Notes under the pieces: generated by a model | Told to the model about the DNA's origin: nothing | The model's database searches: none | Seen by the model: only the letters and a program-made list of their open reading frames with translations | DNA from: Imtechella halotolerans | GTDB taxonomy: Bacteria; Bacteroidota; Bacteroidia; Flavobacteriales; Flavobacteriaceae | Assembly: GCF_028743515.2 (NCBI RefSeq) | Contig: NZ_CP117969.2 | Coordinates: 2,823,501-2,887,500, forward strand | Direction: 5' to 3' | Length of the DNA stretch: 64,000 nucleotides | Made by a program: the position numbers and the translations under genes | Part shown: positions 24,245 to 32,801 of the stretch, one piece after another | Layout: every line of letters starts with the position of its first letter | Numbering within the stretch: the first letter of the stretch is position 1

Positions 24245-25633
24245 TTATTTGGATAATTCTGTAAAGTGTTTATAAAACCATGGGATGGTTTCAATTCCTT
24301 TTAAATAATTAAAAACACCGAAGTGTTCATTTGGTGAGTGAATCGCATCACTATCTAAGCCAAAGCCCATCAAAATAGTTTTGCTTTTTAGTTCTTTTTC
24401 AAATAAAGCCACAATTGGGATACTTCCTCCGCTTCTTTGAGGAATAGGTGATTTGCCAAAAGTGGTTTCATATGCTTTAGATGCCGCTTGATAACCAATA
24501 CTATCTATAGGTGTTACATATCCTTGGCCACCATGGTGAGGTTTTACCACAACCTTTACTCCTTTAGGTGCTAAGCTTGTAAAATGCTTGGCAAATAGTT
24601 CGGTGATTTCTTTCCAATCTTGATTAGGAACTAGACGCATCGAGATTTTTGCATAGGCCTTACTAGCTATAACAGTCTTTGCTCCTTCTCCGATATAGCC
24701 ACCCCAAATACCATTTACATCTAATGTTGGACGAATGGAGTTCCTTTCATTAGTGGTGTATCCTTTTTCTCCATAAACATCCTCAATGTCTAGTGCTTTT
24801 TTGTAGGTATCAATAGAGAAAGGTGCTTTGGCCATTTGTGAGCGTTCTTCAGTAGAAAGCTCCTCAACTTTATCGTAAAATCCTGGAATAGTTATGTGGT
24901 TATTTTCATCATGTAATCCTGCAATCATTTTGGCTAGGATATTTACGGGATTGGCTACAGCACCGCCATAAAGGCCACTGTGTAAATCTCTATTTGGCCC
25001 TGTGACCTCTACTTCTACGTAACTTAAGCCTCGTAACCCAGTGGTTATGGAGGGCACATCCTTTGCAATCATTCCAGTATCTGAAATAAGAATGACATCA
25101 TTTGCTAGTTTTTCTTGATTTCTTTCTACAAACCAACTAAGGCTACTCGACCCCACTTCCTCTTCTCCTTCAATCATGAACTTGACGTTACAGGGTAAAT
25201 TGCCAGTGCGAGTCATGTACTCCATGGCTTTTACATGCATATACATTTGTCCTTTATCATCACATGCACCACGAGCAAATATTGCTCCTTCTGGATGCAA
25301 ATCAGTTACTTTAATAACAGGCTCAAACGGTGGTGATGTCCATAATTCCAAAGGGTCCGCTGGTTGAACATCATAATGACCATATACAAGAACAGTAGGT
25401 AATGAAGGGTCGATTATTTTTTCACCATAAACTATTGGGTACCCCGGAGTTTCACATAGTTCTACGTGATCGCAACCAGCTTCTTCCAAAGCTTTTTTAA
25501 CAGCTTCTGCTGTATTTAGTACATCTTGAGAAAATGCAGAATCAGCACTTACTGATGGTAATTTAAGAAGTTCAATGAGTTCGTTGATAAATCGATCTTT
25601 ATGCTGATCGATGTAAGCATTGATTGTTTCCAT
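24245..25633 (-). CDS. M20 family dipeptidase
   Basis: 462 residues. A two-zinc peptidase of the M20 family: the first ligands are in YGHYDVQPAD, the bridging Asp in ARGACDDKGQM, the catalytic Glu pair in EGEEEVGS, and the final His in DAIHSPNEHFGV. The insertion around LHSGLYGGAVANP is the dimerisation/lid region with its conserved His. The carnosinase-like M20 layout suggests cytosolic cleavage of dipeptides or short peptides; there is no signal peptide. A -7 element TACTTTTG lies on the minus strand at 25661-25654. Confidence 0.9.
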   Translation of the reverse strand: METINAYIDQHKDRFINELIELLKLPSVSADSAFSQDVLNTAEAVKKALEEAGCDHVELCETPGYPIVYGEKIIDPSLPTVLVYGHYDVQPADPLELWTSPPFEPVIKVTDLHPEGAIFARGACDDKGQMYMHVKAMEYMTRTGNLPCNVKFMIEGEEEVGSSSLSWFVERNQEKLANDVILISDTGMIAKDVPSITTGLRGLSYVEVEVTGPNRDLHSGLYGGAVANPVNILAKMIAGLHDENNHITIPGFYDKVEELSTEERSQMAKAPFSIDTYKKALDIEDVYGEKGYTTNERNSIRPTLDVNGIWGGYIGEGAKTVIASKAYAKISMRLVPNQDWKEITELFAKHFTSLAPKGVKVVVKPHHGGQGYVTPIDSIGYQAASKAYETTFGKSPIPQRSGGSIPIVALFEKELKSKTILMGFGLDSDAIHSPNEHFGVFNYLKGIETIPWFYKHFTELSK

Positions 25634-25816
25634 GAAGTTGTGTGAATTTGTTCAAAAGTACAAAAAAGGAACCGTTTTTCTAGATGAAACAGACCATACA
25701 ATTAATTTTAACGTTACCTTAAATATATGGATTGTGTCTGTTTATATAGAATTAGCTATGTTAGTAACGTATGCTTAGCATGGTATTTGCATAATTAGCC
25801 AGAAGATATCAGTAAA

Positions 25817-28102
25817 ATGAAACTAATGAAAATACAATTTCGGAAAAAATGGTTGCTTTATTCCATTGGCCTTATAGGATTTTTTTTCCTCGGCGTTCTT
25901 ATTTTTATAATTATGGTATACAGTGGAGTTTGGGGGAAGTTGCCTAGTACAGATGATTTAAAGGAGCTTAAACAAGCGCAAGCAACACTGGTTTATGATG
26001 CGGAGGAGAAACTTATTGGCAAATATTTTGTTTTTGACAGAATGCCCATTGCTTATGAGGAATTACCTCAACACCTTATAGATGCCTTAATAGCCACAGA
26101 GGATGTTCGATTTTATGATCATAGTGGTGTTGACTATTTTAGTCTTGGTCGAGTTTTGGTGAAGTCAATATTGCTGCAAAATGAATCCTCCGGGGGAGGT
26201 AGTACAGTAAGTATTCAATTGGCTAAAAACTTATTTGGGAGGAAGAATTATGGTGTTTTGTCCATGCCTGTAAATAAAGTTAAAGAAGCTATTATTGCAA
26301 GGCGAATGGAGCGTATTTACTCCAAAGAAGAGATTATTACTCTTTATTTTAACACTGTACCGTTTAGTGACAACACATATGGAATAGAGAGTGCTTCAAG
26401 GAAATTTTTCAATACAACTACGAAAAAATTGACCTTGGCACAATCAGCAACACTTATTGGATCCTTGAAAGCATCTCATACATTTAATCCTCGATTGTTT
26501 CCTGAAAGGAGTACAATTCGAAGAAACGTAGTCTTGCAACAAATGGTTAAATATGACTTGCTTTCAGATTCTCTTGCTAAATTAACTTCCAATGAAGTTT
26601 TGGAGATTGATTATCAGAGGTTTGATCATGATCATGGTTTGTCGCCATATTTTAGAGAGCAAGTGCGTACACAGGCATTATTGCTAATTGAAGATTTGCA
26701 AAAGCCAAATGGAGATAAGTATGATCTTTATATGGATGGACTTCGTATTCACACCACTTTAGATGCAACCATGCAAGAGTATGCTGAGATTGCGATGCAC
26801 AAGCATATGATGTCATTACAGCGTGTGTTTGAAGGTAGCTATGGGAAATATGCGCCATGGATTAGAAATGAATCCCTTATTCGATCTAAAATAAAAGATT
26901 TACCACTATATAAGCGATTGAAAAAAAATGGTTTACACGAAAAGCAGATTTTGGATTCTCTTGAGTATAAAAGTGATAGAAAATTGTTTCGTTGGGAAGG
27001 AGATACCCTTTTAAATGCCTCAGTGATTGATAGTCTAAAGCACTATATGAAATTTCTAAATACCGGATTTGTGGCCCTAGATCCTCAGTCTGGTGCTGTA
27101 AAGGCATATATTGGGGGAATTGATTATGAATCTTTTAAATACGATCATGTTGTTCAGAGTAAGCGACAGGTTGGTTCTACTTTTAAACCATTTGTCTACA
27201 CTGCTGCTATTGAATCTGGTATGTTACCGTGTACTTATTTTTCTCCTGAACAAGTGACTTATTCTGCCTACGATGGTTGGACACCAACCAACAGTACTGT
27301 TGATAGCCTTGATTCGATATATGATTATTCTTTGAAGTATGCCTTAAGTCGTTCCCTTAATACAATTGCAGTTAAAGTACTTATGGAAACAGGAATAGAT
27401 ACTGTTATAACTCAGGCAAGAAAAATGGGTATAAAAAGCCCATTACCTCAGGTTCCTTCATTAGCACTTGGGACGGCTGAAATGACTCTTTTGGAGCTAA
27501 CCACGGCATATACTTCATATGTGAATAGAGGAATCCCTGCAACACCGTATTTTATAGAGCGTATTACTGATAAATTTGGAAATGAATTATGGTCTTATCC
27601 TAAACCAACTAATCAATCAGAAGCTTTTAGTGATGAAACAAGGCAGGTTATGATTGAAATGTTGAAAGCCACTGTAAACGAAGGTACAGCTTCTCGATTG
27701 CGAAGTCGTTATGGCATTATGAATGAAATTGCTGGGAAGACGGGTACGACCCAAGATAATAAAGATGGCTGGTTTGTTGCAATTACTCCTAAACTTGTAA
27801 TGGCTTCATGGACAGGAAATGATGATCATCGAATTGGATTCCGAAATACAGCAATAGGACAAGGTGCGAATTCGGCCCTACCAATGATTGGTTTATTTTT
27901 ACAACAACTTAATAAAAATGTAGTCTATAATTCGGTGACTAGAGCTCGTTTTATTTTACCTTCAGAGGATGTTGCACTATCTCTTCAATGCGAGGATATG
28001 CAGCCTAAGTCATTTTTAGAGCAATTATTTGGTATTGACAATCCCGAAAAGCCAAAGAAAAAGCGAAAAGGTTTTTTCTCAATTTTTAGCAGTGACGATT
28101 AA
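25817..28102 (+). CDS. Class A penicillin-binding protein (PBP1A type)
   Basis: 761 residues. One membrane anchor (about 15-36) is followed by a GT51 glycosyltransferase domain with catalytic Glu in ATEDVRFYDHSGVD, then GGSTVSIQLAKNL and RKVEAIIARRMER-like motifs. The transpeptidase domain has the three active-site motifs: Ser454-Thr-Phe-Lys457, Ser513-Leu-Asn515 and Lys641-Thr-Gly643. It polymerises and cross-links peptidoglycan on the periplasmic face. The length is a little shorter than Gram-negative PBP1A with OB insertion. Monocistronic, followed by tRNA-Leu. Confidence 0.93.
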   Translation: MKLMKIQFRKKWLLYSIGLIGFFFLGVLIFIIMVYSGVWGKLPSTDDLKELKQAQATLVYDAEEKLIGKYFVFDRMPIAYEELPQHLIDALIATEDVRFYDHSGVDYFSLGRVLVKSILLQNESSGGGSTVSIQLAKNLFGRKNYGVLSMPVNKVKEAIIARRMERIYSKEEIITLYFNTVPFSDNTYGIESASRKFFNTTTKKLTLAQSATLIGSLKASHTFNPRLFPERSTIRRNVVLQQMVKYDLLSDSLAKLTSNEVLEIDYQRFDHDHGLSPYFREQVRTQALLLIEDLQKPNGDKYDLYMDGLRIHTTLDATMQEYAEIAMHKHMMSLQRVFEGSYGKYAPWIRNESLIRSKIKDLPLYKRLKKNGLHEKQILDSLEYKSDRKLFRWEGDTLLNASVIDSLKHYMKFLNTGFVALDPQSGAVKAYIGGIDYESFKYDHVVQSKRQVGSTFKPFVYTAAIESGMLPCTYFSPEQVTYSAYDGWTPTNSTVDSLDSIYDYSLKYALSRSLNTIAVKVLMETGIDTVITQARKMGIKSPLPQVPSLALGTAEMTLLELTTAYTSYVNRGIPATPYFIERITDKFGNELWSYPKPTNQSEAFSDETRQVMIEMLKATVNEGTASRLRSRYGIMNEIAGKTGTTQDNKDGWFVAITPKLVMASWTGNDDHRIGFRNTAIGQGANSALPMIGLFLQQLNKNVVYNSVTRARFILPSEDVALSLQCEDMQPKSFLEQLFGIDNPEKPKKKRKGFFSIFSSDD

Positions 28103-28137
28103 AAAATAGTGGATAGATGTTTTTTTTATAAAAAGCA

Positions 28138-28167
28138 TTTGTTAATTCGAAAATTGCATTATATTTG
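28138..28167 (+). promoter_or_regulatory. tRNA-Leu promoter (TTTG-N18-TATATTTG)
   Basis: TTTG at 28138-28141 and TATATTTG at 28160-28167, both full matches, 18-bp spacer. Expected start near 28174, about 38 nt upstream of the mature tRNA. Confidence 0.75.
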
Positions 28168-28211
28168 CACCCACAAAACGCCAAAACTGTTGTAAACAGT
28201 ATCACGAGCAC

Positions 28212-28293
28212 GCGGGTGTGGTGAAATTGGTAGACACGCCAGACTTAGGATCTGGTGCCGCAAGGTGTGTAGGTTCGAGTCCTATCACCCGCA
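28212..28293 (+). tRNA. tRNA-Leu, anticodon TAG
   Basis: The 7-bp acceptor stem (GCGGGTG with CACCCGC), D arm with GGTAGAC, anticodon loop CTTAGGA between CCAGA and TCTGG, a long variable arm (type II tRNA) and a T loop GTTCGAGTC are all present. CCA is not encoded. Confidence 0.95.
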
Positions 28294-28294
28294 C

Positions 28295-28322
28295 AAAGCC
28301 TCTCAAATTGAGAGGCTTTTTT
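28295..28322 (+). terminator. Terminator after tRNA-Leu
   Basis: 10-bp stem (28295-28304 with 28310-28319), 5-nt loop AAATT, followed by a run of T. It starts 2 bases after the tRNA. Confidence 0.88.
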
Positions 28323-28596
28323 GTTATATATTGTTTTAATAGTAAAGGACCACGTCTAAAACTGGATAAAAGAAATATCACCTATAATTATTTTTACATA
28401 TGATTTTTGAGATTTAATCCTAAAAATGATAGGTTAACATAATGGTAATGATATAAAAGGATTGTTTTGACAGTCCTTTTATATTTTCATACAGTTGGAA
28501 ATGATGTATGCAGTTATGCAAGTTTTAGGATAAAATTTTCTTTTTTATGGAAAACCGTAATTGGGAAATGCTTTTGAGGTTTACTTTTGACTGGTG

Positions 28597-28816
28597 TAGA
28601 TTTACTAAACGTAAGGAAATAGACAAGTAGTGAAATAAAGCGTAAATGTTAATTTTTATTTTTTTAAAATAAAATAAAAAAAAGATGTAACGTTTTATAG
28701 GAAAAGTATACTAATATGGGTTTATAGTTAAAAAGATATAAGATAGTTTTTAGTTGCTAATTATTAGTTGGGGGATTTGTAATTAGCCAAACACGCCGGA
28801 AAACCGGCGTGTTTTT
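28597..28816 (+). ncRNA. Candidate small RNA between an orphan promoter and a terminator
   Basis: TTG (28561-28563), N18, TACTTTTG (28582-28589) is a good Bacteroidota promoter with no protein-coding gene downstream on its strand before the terminator at 28790-28816. The interval is A/T-rich and I see no resemblance to a known RNA family. The terminator also suits the convergent gene at 28831, so the RNA is only a hypothesis. Confidence 0.25.
28790..28816. terminator. Strong terminator, GC-rich 10-bp stem
   Basis: Perfect stem 28790-28799 with 28804-28813, loop AAAA, followed on the plus strand by six T. On the minus strand it lies 15 bp past the stop of the 28831 gene, and there the T-run is weaker. 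Confidence 0.85.
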
Positions 28817-28830
28817 TGGTTTTAATAGAA

Positions 28831-29211
28831 TTATACCCAGTTTATTGGATAATTTTCCAACTCTCTTTGGAGGCATTTTAATGACACTCGTTCTATTACT
28901 TCGGTGTCGATAGTTATTTTTTCTTTATTCCCATAAATAATATAGTCCCCTGCAAACTTTTTTATTTGTTTTATTTCATTCAATTTTATTGTTTTTTTTC
29001 TGAACCCATTAACCGTTAGGATGTTGTTGTTTATAGTGATATATTGGTTAATACGCAGGTAAGAATAATTTCCAAGGTACATTAATGAAATTAGTAATGA
29101 GATATAGTCAATTTTTGAATTATAATCTATTAAGAAAGCGATAGCAATCCACATAAATCCTAAAAATAGCTGAGTATTAAGGAATTTATTTTTGTATTTA
29201 ATTCGTTTCAT
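28831..29211 (-). CDS. Small membrane protein of unknown function (PH-like)
   Basis: 126 residues when started at the ATG at 29211 (MKRIKYKNKFLN). An upstream in-frame ATG at 29271 would overlap waaA by 26 bp and add an unlikely 20-residue extension. Two hydrophobic helices (about 12-45) are followed by a soluble part, YITINNNILTVNGFRKKTIKLNEIKQIKKF, whose strand pattern resembles small bacterial PH-domain (YdbT/YcxO-like) proteins. I do not recognise the family with confidence. It follows waaA by about 35 bp and may be cotranscribed. Confidence 0.65.
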   Translation of the reverse strand: MKRIKYKNKFLNTQLFLGFMWIAIAFLIDYNSKIDYISLLISLMYLGNYSYLRINQYITINNNILTVNGFRKKTIKLNEIKQIKKFAGDYIIYGNKEKITIDTEVIERVSLKCLQRELENYPINWV

Positions 29212-29245
29212 CTTTTTCACGATAAAGTAAAGTTGCCAAGTAAAA

Positions 29246-30493
29246 CTACTTAAATAGTATTGTTTTTTCAATAAAATCAGTTATTCTTTTAGTAGAGCCA
29301 CTGTTTTTTTGGATGTAATTTGAGTTGATACTTCCCAACTCTTTAGTGTATTTATGATTTTTTAAAAGGGTAGATAGTGTATGATTAAACTCTACTTCAT
29401 TTGAGATAGAAATCACACCTCCCATGCTGACCAGATCTAAAGCTTCGTTAAATTTTGAATAATTCTTTCCGATAACAACGGGTATTCCGAAAACAGCGGG
29501 TTCTAATATATTGTGAAGGCCTGTTTTGCCCATCCCGCCACCAACATAAGCAATAGTGGCATAACTGTAGATTTTTGTAAGTAGGCCTATAGTGTCAATG
29601 ATTATCACATTATAATTTGATAAAGTCTTACCTTCTCGTTCTGAATATCGTAGTGAGGGAACTGTAAGTTGCTTTTGTAAGGCGTCTATCTCCGTAGGTT
29701 TTATATTGTGAGGTGCAATGATGTATTTAGTTTGGTTTTTGGAATTGTTTATAAACGAACAATAAATAGCTTCATCTTCAGGCCAAGAACTTCCAAATAC
29801 AATACATTTAGAACTGTTAAGGAATTCTTCTATAAATTCTAGCTTATTGTTGCGCTGTGAAATTTCTATGACTCTATCAAAACGTGTATCTCCACTTATA
29901 GTAGTATTATTGAATCCTATGGATTTTAGTAATGATTTGCTCTCTCGTGTTTGCACAAAGAAATGCGTAAAAGTGTGTAACCATTTTTTGGTGAAAACCC
30001 CATACGGTTTAAAAAAAATTTGCGATTTCCTGAAAATACCTGAAATCAAATAGGTAGGAATTTGATGTTTTTTTAATTCATATAGAAAATTTGGCCAAAA
30101 CTCATATTTGACAAAAAACGCCATTTCAGGGTTTACAATCTGAATGAAGGTTTTGGCATTTTTTTTAGTGTCTAGTGGCAAGTATGTAATAATGTCTGCA
30201 ACAGGACTATTTTTTTTTACTTCATATCCAGATGGTGAGAAAAAGGTTACTAGTATTTTGTGGGAGGGGTACTTGAGCTTAAGTGTTTCTATTAATGGTA
30301 GTCCTTGTTCGAATTCCCCTAAAGATGCCGTATGTAACCAAATAATACGATCTGTTTTCTGTATATTTTTGCGAAGGAATGTCATTACTTCTTTTCGACC
30401 CGAAACAAATTTTTTTAGTTTGGGGTTGAATTGGGCAGCAATTTTTAATACTGAACTAGTAAGGTAAATAAGCCAATTGTATAGTGTGTTCAC
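29246..30493 (-). CDS. waaA: 3-deoxy-D-manno-octulosonic acid (Kdo) transferase
   Basis: 415 residues. A GT30 glycosyltransferase that adds Kdo to lipid A precursors on the cytoplasmic face of the inner membrane. The N-terminal membrane-associated segment is followed by WLHTASLGEFEQGLPLIE, which contains the conserved catalytic Glu. The nucleotide-sugar-binding C-terminal half includes FGSSWPEDE, YVGGGMGKTGLHNILEPAVFGIPVV. It lies divergent from sugar-nucleotide genes (30578 on), consistent with an envelope-polysaccharide neighbourhood. Confidence 0.92.
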   Translation of the reverse strand: MNTLYNWLIYLTSSVLKIAAQFNPKLKKFVSGRKEVMTFLRKNIQKTDRIIWLHTASLGEFEQGLPLIETLKLKYPSHKILVTFFSPSGYEVKKNSPVADIITYLPLDTKKNAKTFIQIVNPEMAFFVKYEFWPNFLYELKKHQIPTYLISGIFRKSQIFFKPYGVFTKKWLHTFTHFFVQTRESKSLLKSIGFNNTTISGDTRFDRVIEISQRNNKLEFIEEFLNSSKCIVFGSSWPEDEAIYCSFINNSKNQTKYIIAPHNIKPTEIDALQKQLTVPSLRYSEREGKTLSNYNVIIIDTIGLLTKIYSYATIAYVGGGMGKTGLHNILEPAVFGIPVVIGKNYSKFNEALDLVSMGGVISISNEVEFNHTLSTLLKNHKYTKELGSINSNYIQKNSGSTKRITDFIEKTILFK

Positions 30494-30577
30494 AACGGTT
30501 TTTTTTTGCTAAATTAAACTTTTCATTCAATGGTGTTGCGTAAATTTGTCATTTACTCATTTTAAAGAAATTATTTC

Positions 30578-31711
30578 ATGAAGAAAATACAAATGGTTGA
30601 TTTGAAAGGCCAATATGAAGGCATCAAAGACCGTATAAATACCTCTTTTCAAGAAGTCCTTGATTCTACAGCCTTTATAAATGGCCCAGAAGTACATGCC
30701 TTTCAGAAAGAAATGGAAGCTTACTTGGGTGTAAAACATGTAATTCCATGTGCTAATGGTACTGATGCTTTACAGATAGCTATGATGGGGTTAGGATTGA
30801 AGCCTGGAGATGAGGTGATTACTGCTGACTTTACATTTGCTGCTACTGTTGAAGTTATTGCATTATTGCAATTGACCCCGGTTTTGGTTGATGTTGATTT
30901 GGATACATTTAATATTAATATAGATGCCCTAAAAAAGGCCATTACACCAAGAACTAAGGCTATTGTACCTGTACATTTGTTTGGTCAGGTGGCTAATATG
31001 GATGCGATTATGAAATTGGCCCAGGAACATAACTTGTATGTTATTGAGGACAATGCCCAAGCCATTGGAGCTGATTATACTTGGGCTGATGGTCGAAAAC
31101 AGAAGGCTGGCGCTATTGGGCATGTAGCAGCAACCTCCTTTTTCCCTTCCAAAAATTTAGGTTGTTATGGAGATGGTGGTGCCATTTTTACTAACGATGA
31201 TGATTTAGCTCATACTTTAAGGGGTGTGGTTAATCATGGGATGTATGTTCGTTATCATCATGATGTTGTTGGGGTTAATTCTAGATTAGATTCACTTCAA
31301 GCTGTAGTATTACGGGCAAAATTACCTTTACTAGATGATTACAATAATAAAAGAAAGGAAGCTGCTTTTAAATACAATGAAGCTTTTAAGGGACAAGAAC
31401 ATATCCTTACCCCTGTAGTGGTAGGGGATCCTTCTTCCCATGTGTATCACCAATATACGCTGAGAATAACAAATGGGAAAAGGGATGATTTAGTGAATTT
31501 CTTAGGTGAACATAATATTCCTTGCGGGGTTTATTATCCTATTCCACTCCACAAGCAGAAAGCTTATCTGGACTCAAGGTATAGAGAAGAGGATTTTCCT
31601 GTTACAAATCTTTTAGTTCAGGAAGTAATTTCATTGCCTATGCATACTGAGCTTGATGATGAACAGATTACATTTATTACTCAAAAAATAATAGAATTTG
31701 TAAACGGCTAG
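30578..31711 (+). CDS. DegT/DnrJ/EryC1/StrS family sugar aminotransferase
   Basis: 377 residues. A PLP-dependent sugar-nucleotide aminotransferase with the cofactor lysine at Lys192 (FFPSKNLGCYGDGG) and the PLP-ring Asp158 (IEDNAQAIGA). The start MKKIQMVDLKGQYEGIK and the GPEVHAFQKEMEAYLG segment resemble WbpE-like enzymes that aminate UDP-3-keto sugars, but the exact sugar cannot be deduced. It is followed 33 bp later by galE. A -7 match TAAATTTG (30541-30548) lies upstream. Confidence 0.88.
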   Translation: MKKIQMVDLKGQYEGIKDRINTSFQEVLDSTAFINGPEVHAFQKEMEAYLGVKHVIPCANGTDALQIAMMGLGLKPGDEVITADFTFAATVEVIALLQLTPVLVDVDLDTFNINIDALKKAITPRTKAIVPVHLFGQVANMDAIMKLAQEHNLYVIEDNAQAIGADYTWADGRKQKAGAIGHVAATSFFPSKNLGCYGDGGAIFTNDDDLAHTLRGVVNHGMYVRYHHDVVGVNSRLDSLQAVVLRAKLPLLDDYNNKRKEAAFKYNEAFKGQEHILTPVVVGDPSSHVYHQYTLRITNGKRDDLVNFLGEHNIPCGVYYPIPLHKQKAYLDSRYREEDFPVTNLLVQEVISLPMHTELDDEQITFITQKIIEFVNG

Positions 31712-31744
31712 ATTTAGGGTGATACCAAGTGAAATAATAAATTT

Positions 31745-32782
31745 ATGAGAGTAGTAGTTACCGGAGGTCTCGGTTTTATAGGGTCCCATACTGTAGTGGA
31801 ATTACAACAATCGGGTTTTGATGTTGTTATTGTTGATAATTTGTCAAATTCTTCATTGGATGTAATTGAAGGAATTAAACGTATTACTGGTAGAGCACCT
31901 GTTTTTGAAAATATTGATTTGCGTGATAAGGAAGATGTAAGGCATTTTTTTGACACCTATTCAGATGTGATTGGTGTAATTCATTTTGCAGCTTCTAAGG
32001 CAGTTGGTGAAAGTGTTGAAAAGCCGTTGTTGTATTACGAGAATAATTTGAACCCACTTATTTATTTGCTTCAAGCGCTAAGTTTAAAATTGAATGCAAA
32101 TTTCATTTTTAGTTCTTCCTGTACAGTTTATGGACAAGCAGATACTTTGCCAATAGGGGAAGGAGCACCCGTAAAAAAGGCGGAATCTCCCTATGGAAAT
32201 ACAAAGCAAATTGGAGAGGAAATTATTTTTGATGCGTGTAATGTAGCTCCACAATTACGGGCGATATCTTTACGATATTTTAACCCGATTGGAGCGCATC
32301 CTACTGCTGAAATTGGAGAATTACCTTTGGGGGTGCCACAAAATTTAGTACCTTTTATAACTCAAACAGCTATTGGACTAAGAGAGCAGTTGTCTGTATT
32401 TGGGGATGATTATCCAACCTCAGATGGTACTTGTATTAGGGATTATATTCATGTGGTGGATTTGGCAAAGGCACATGTAGTGGCGTTGCAAAGGCTTATA
32501 AATGAAAAGAATGAGTCAAACTATGAAGTCTTTAATATCGGTACCGGTAAAGGTAGCAGCGTGCTTGAGGTTATCCAAAGTTTTGAGCGTATTTCTGAAC
32601 AAAAGCTCAATTATCGTATTGCTCCAAGAAGGTCAGGTGATGTAGTTGCTGCTTTTGCTGACACTACAAAAGCAAATCAAATATTAGGATGGAGTGCACA
32701 ATCCACATTGGATGACGCGATTGCATCGGCATGGAAATGGGAGCAGAAAGTAAGAGAAAAAAGAGTAGAGTCTAATAAATAA
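31745..32782 (+). CDS. galE: UDP-glucose 4-epimerase
   Basis: 345 residues. An extended short-chain dehydrogenase: NAD-binding GGLGFIGSH (7-15), catalytic Tyr150 and Lys154 in YGNTK, and the Ser of SSSCTVYG near 124. The DNLSNSS motif after beta-2 is typical of GalE, and RYFNPIGAHP and RDYIHVVDLAKAH follow as expected. It interconverts UDP-glucose and UDP-galactose for envelope sugars. Close epimerases acting on N-acetylated sugars look similar, so specificity is inferred. Confidence 0.9.
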   Translation: MRVVVTGGLGFIGSHTVVELQQSGFDVVIVDNLSNSSLDVIEGIKRITGRAPVFENIDLRDKEDVRHFFDTYSDVIGVIHFAASKAVGESVEKPLLYYENNLNPLIYLLQALSLKLNANFIFSSSCTVYGQADTLPIGEGAPVKKAESPYGNTKQIGEEIIFDACNVAPQLRAISLRYFNPIGAHPTAEIGELPLGVPQNLVPFITQTAIGLREQLSVFGDDYPTSDGTCIRDYIHVVDLAKAHVVALQRLINEKNESNYEVFNIGTGKGSSVLEVIQSFERISEQKLNYRIAPRRSGDVVAAFADTTKANQILGWSAQSTLDDAIASAWKWEQKVREKRVESNK

Positions 32783-32801
32783 CCTGATAAATGCCAAAAT
32801 T

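Larger units (their letters stand above)
28323..28830. other. 508-bp region without a protein-coding gene
   Basis: It contains a hairpin (28451-28461 with 28474-28484), a consensus-like plus-strand promoter at 28561-28589 and a strong terminator at 28790-28816. Otherwise A/T-rich with no credible open frame. The promoter and terminator together bracket a possible small RNA of about 220 nt, listed separately. Confidence 0.5.

Noticed and set aside
28218-28403. 61-codon plus-strand open frame
   Set aside because: It runs through tRNA-Leu and its terminator; a shadow of the RNA gene.
28690-28707. GTAAC half-site resembling the Crp/Fnr operator
   Set aside because: The second half-site GTTAC is missing at the required 4-bp spacing.
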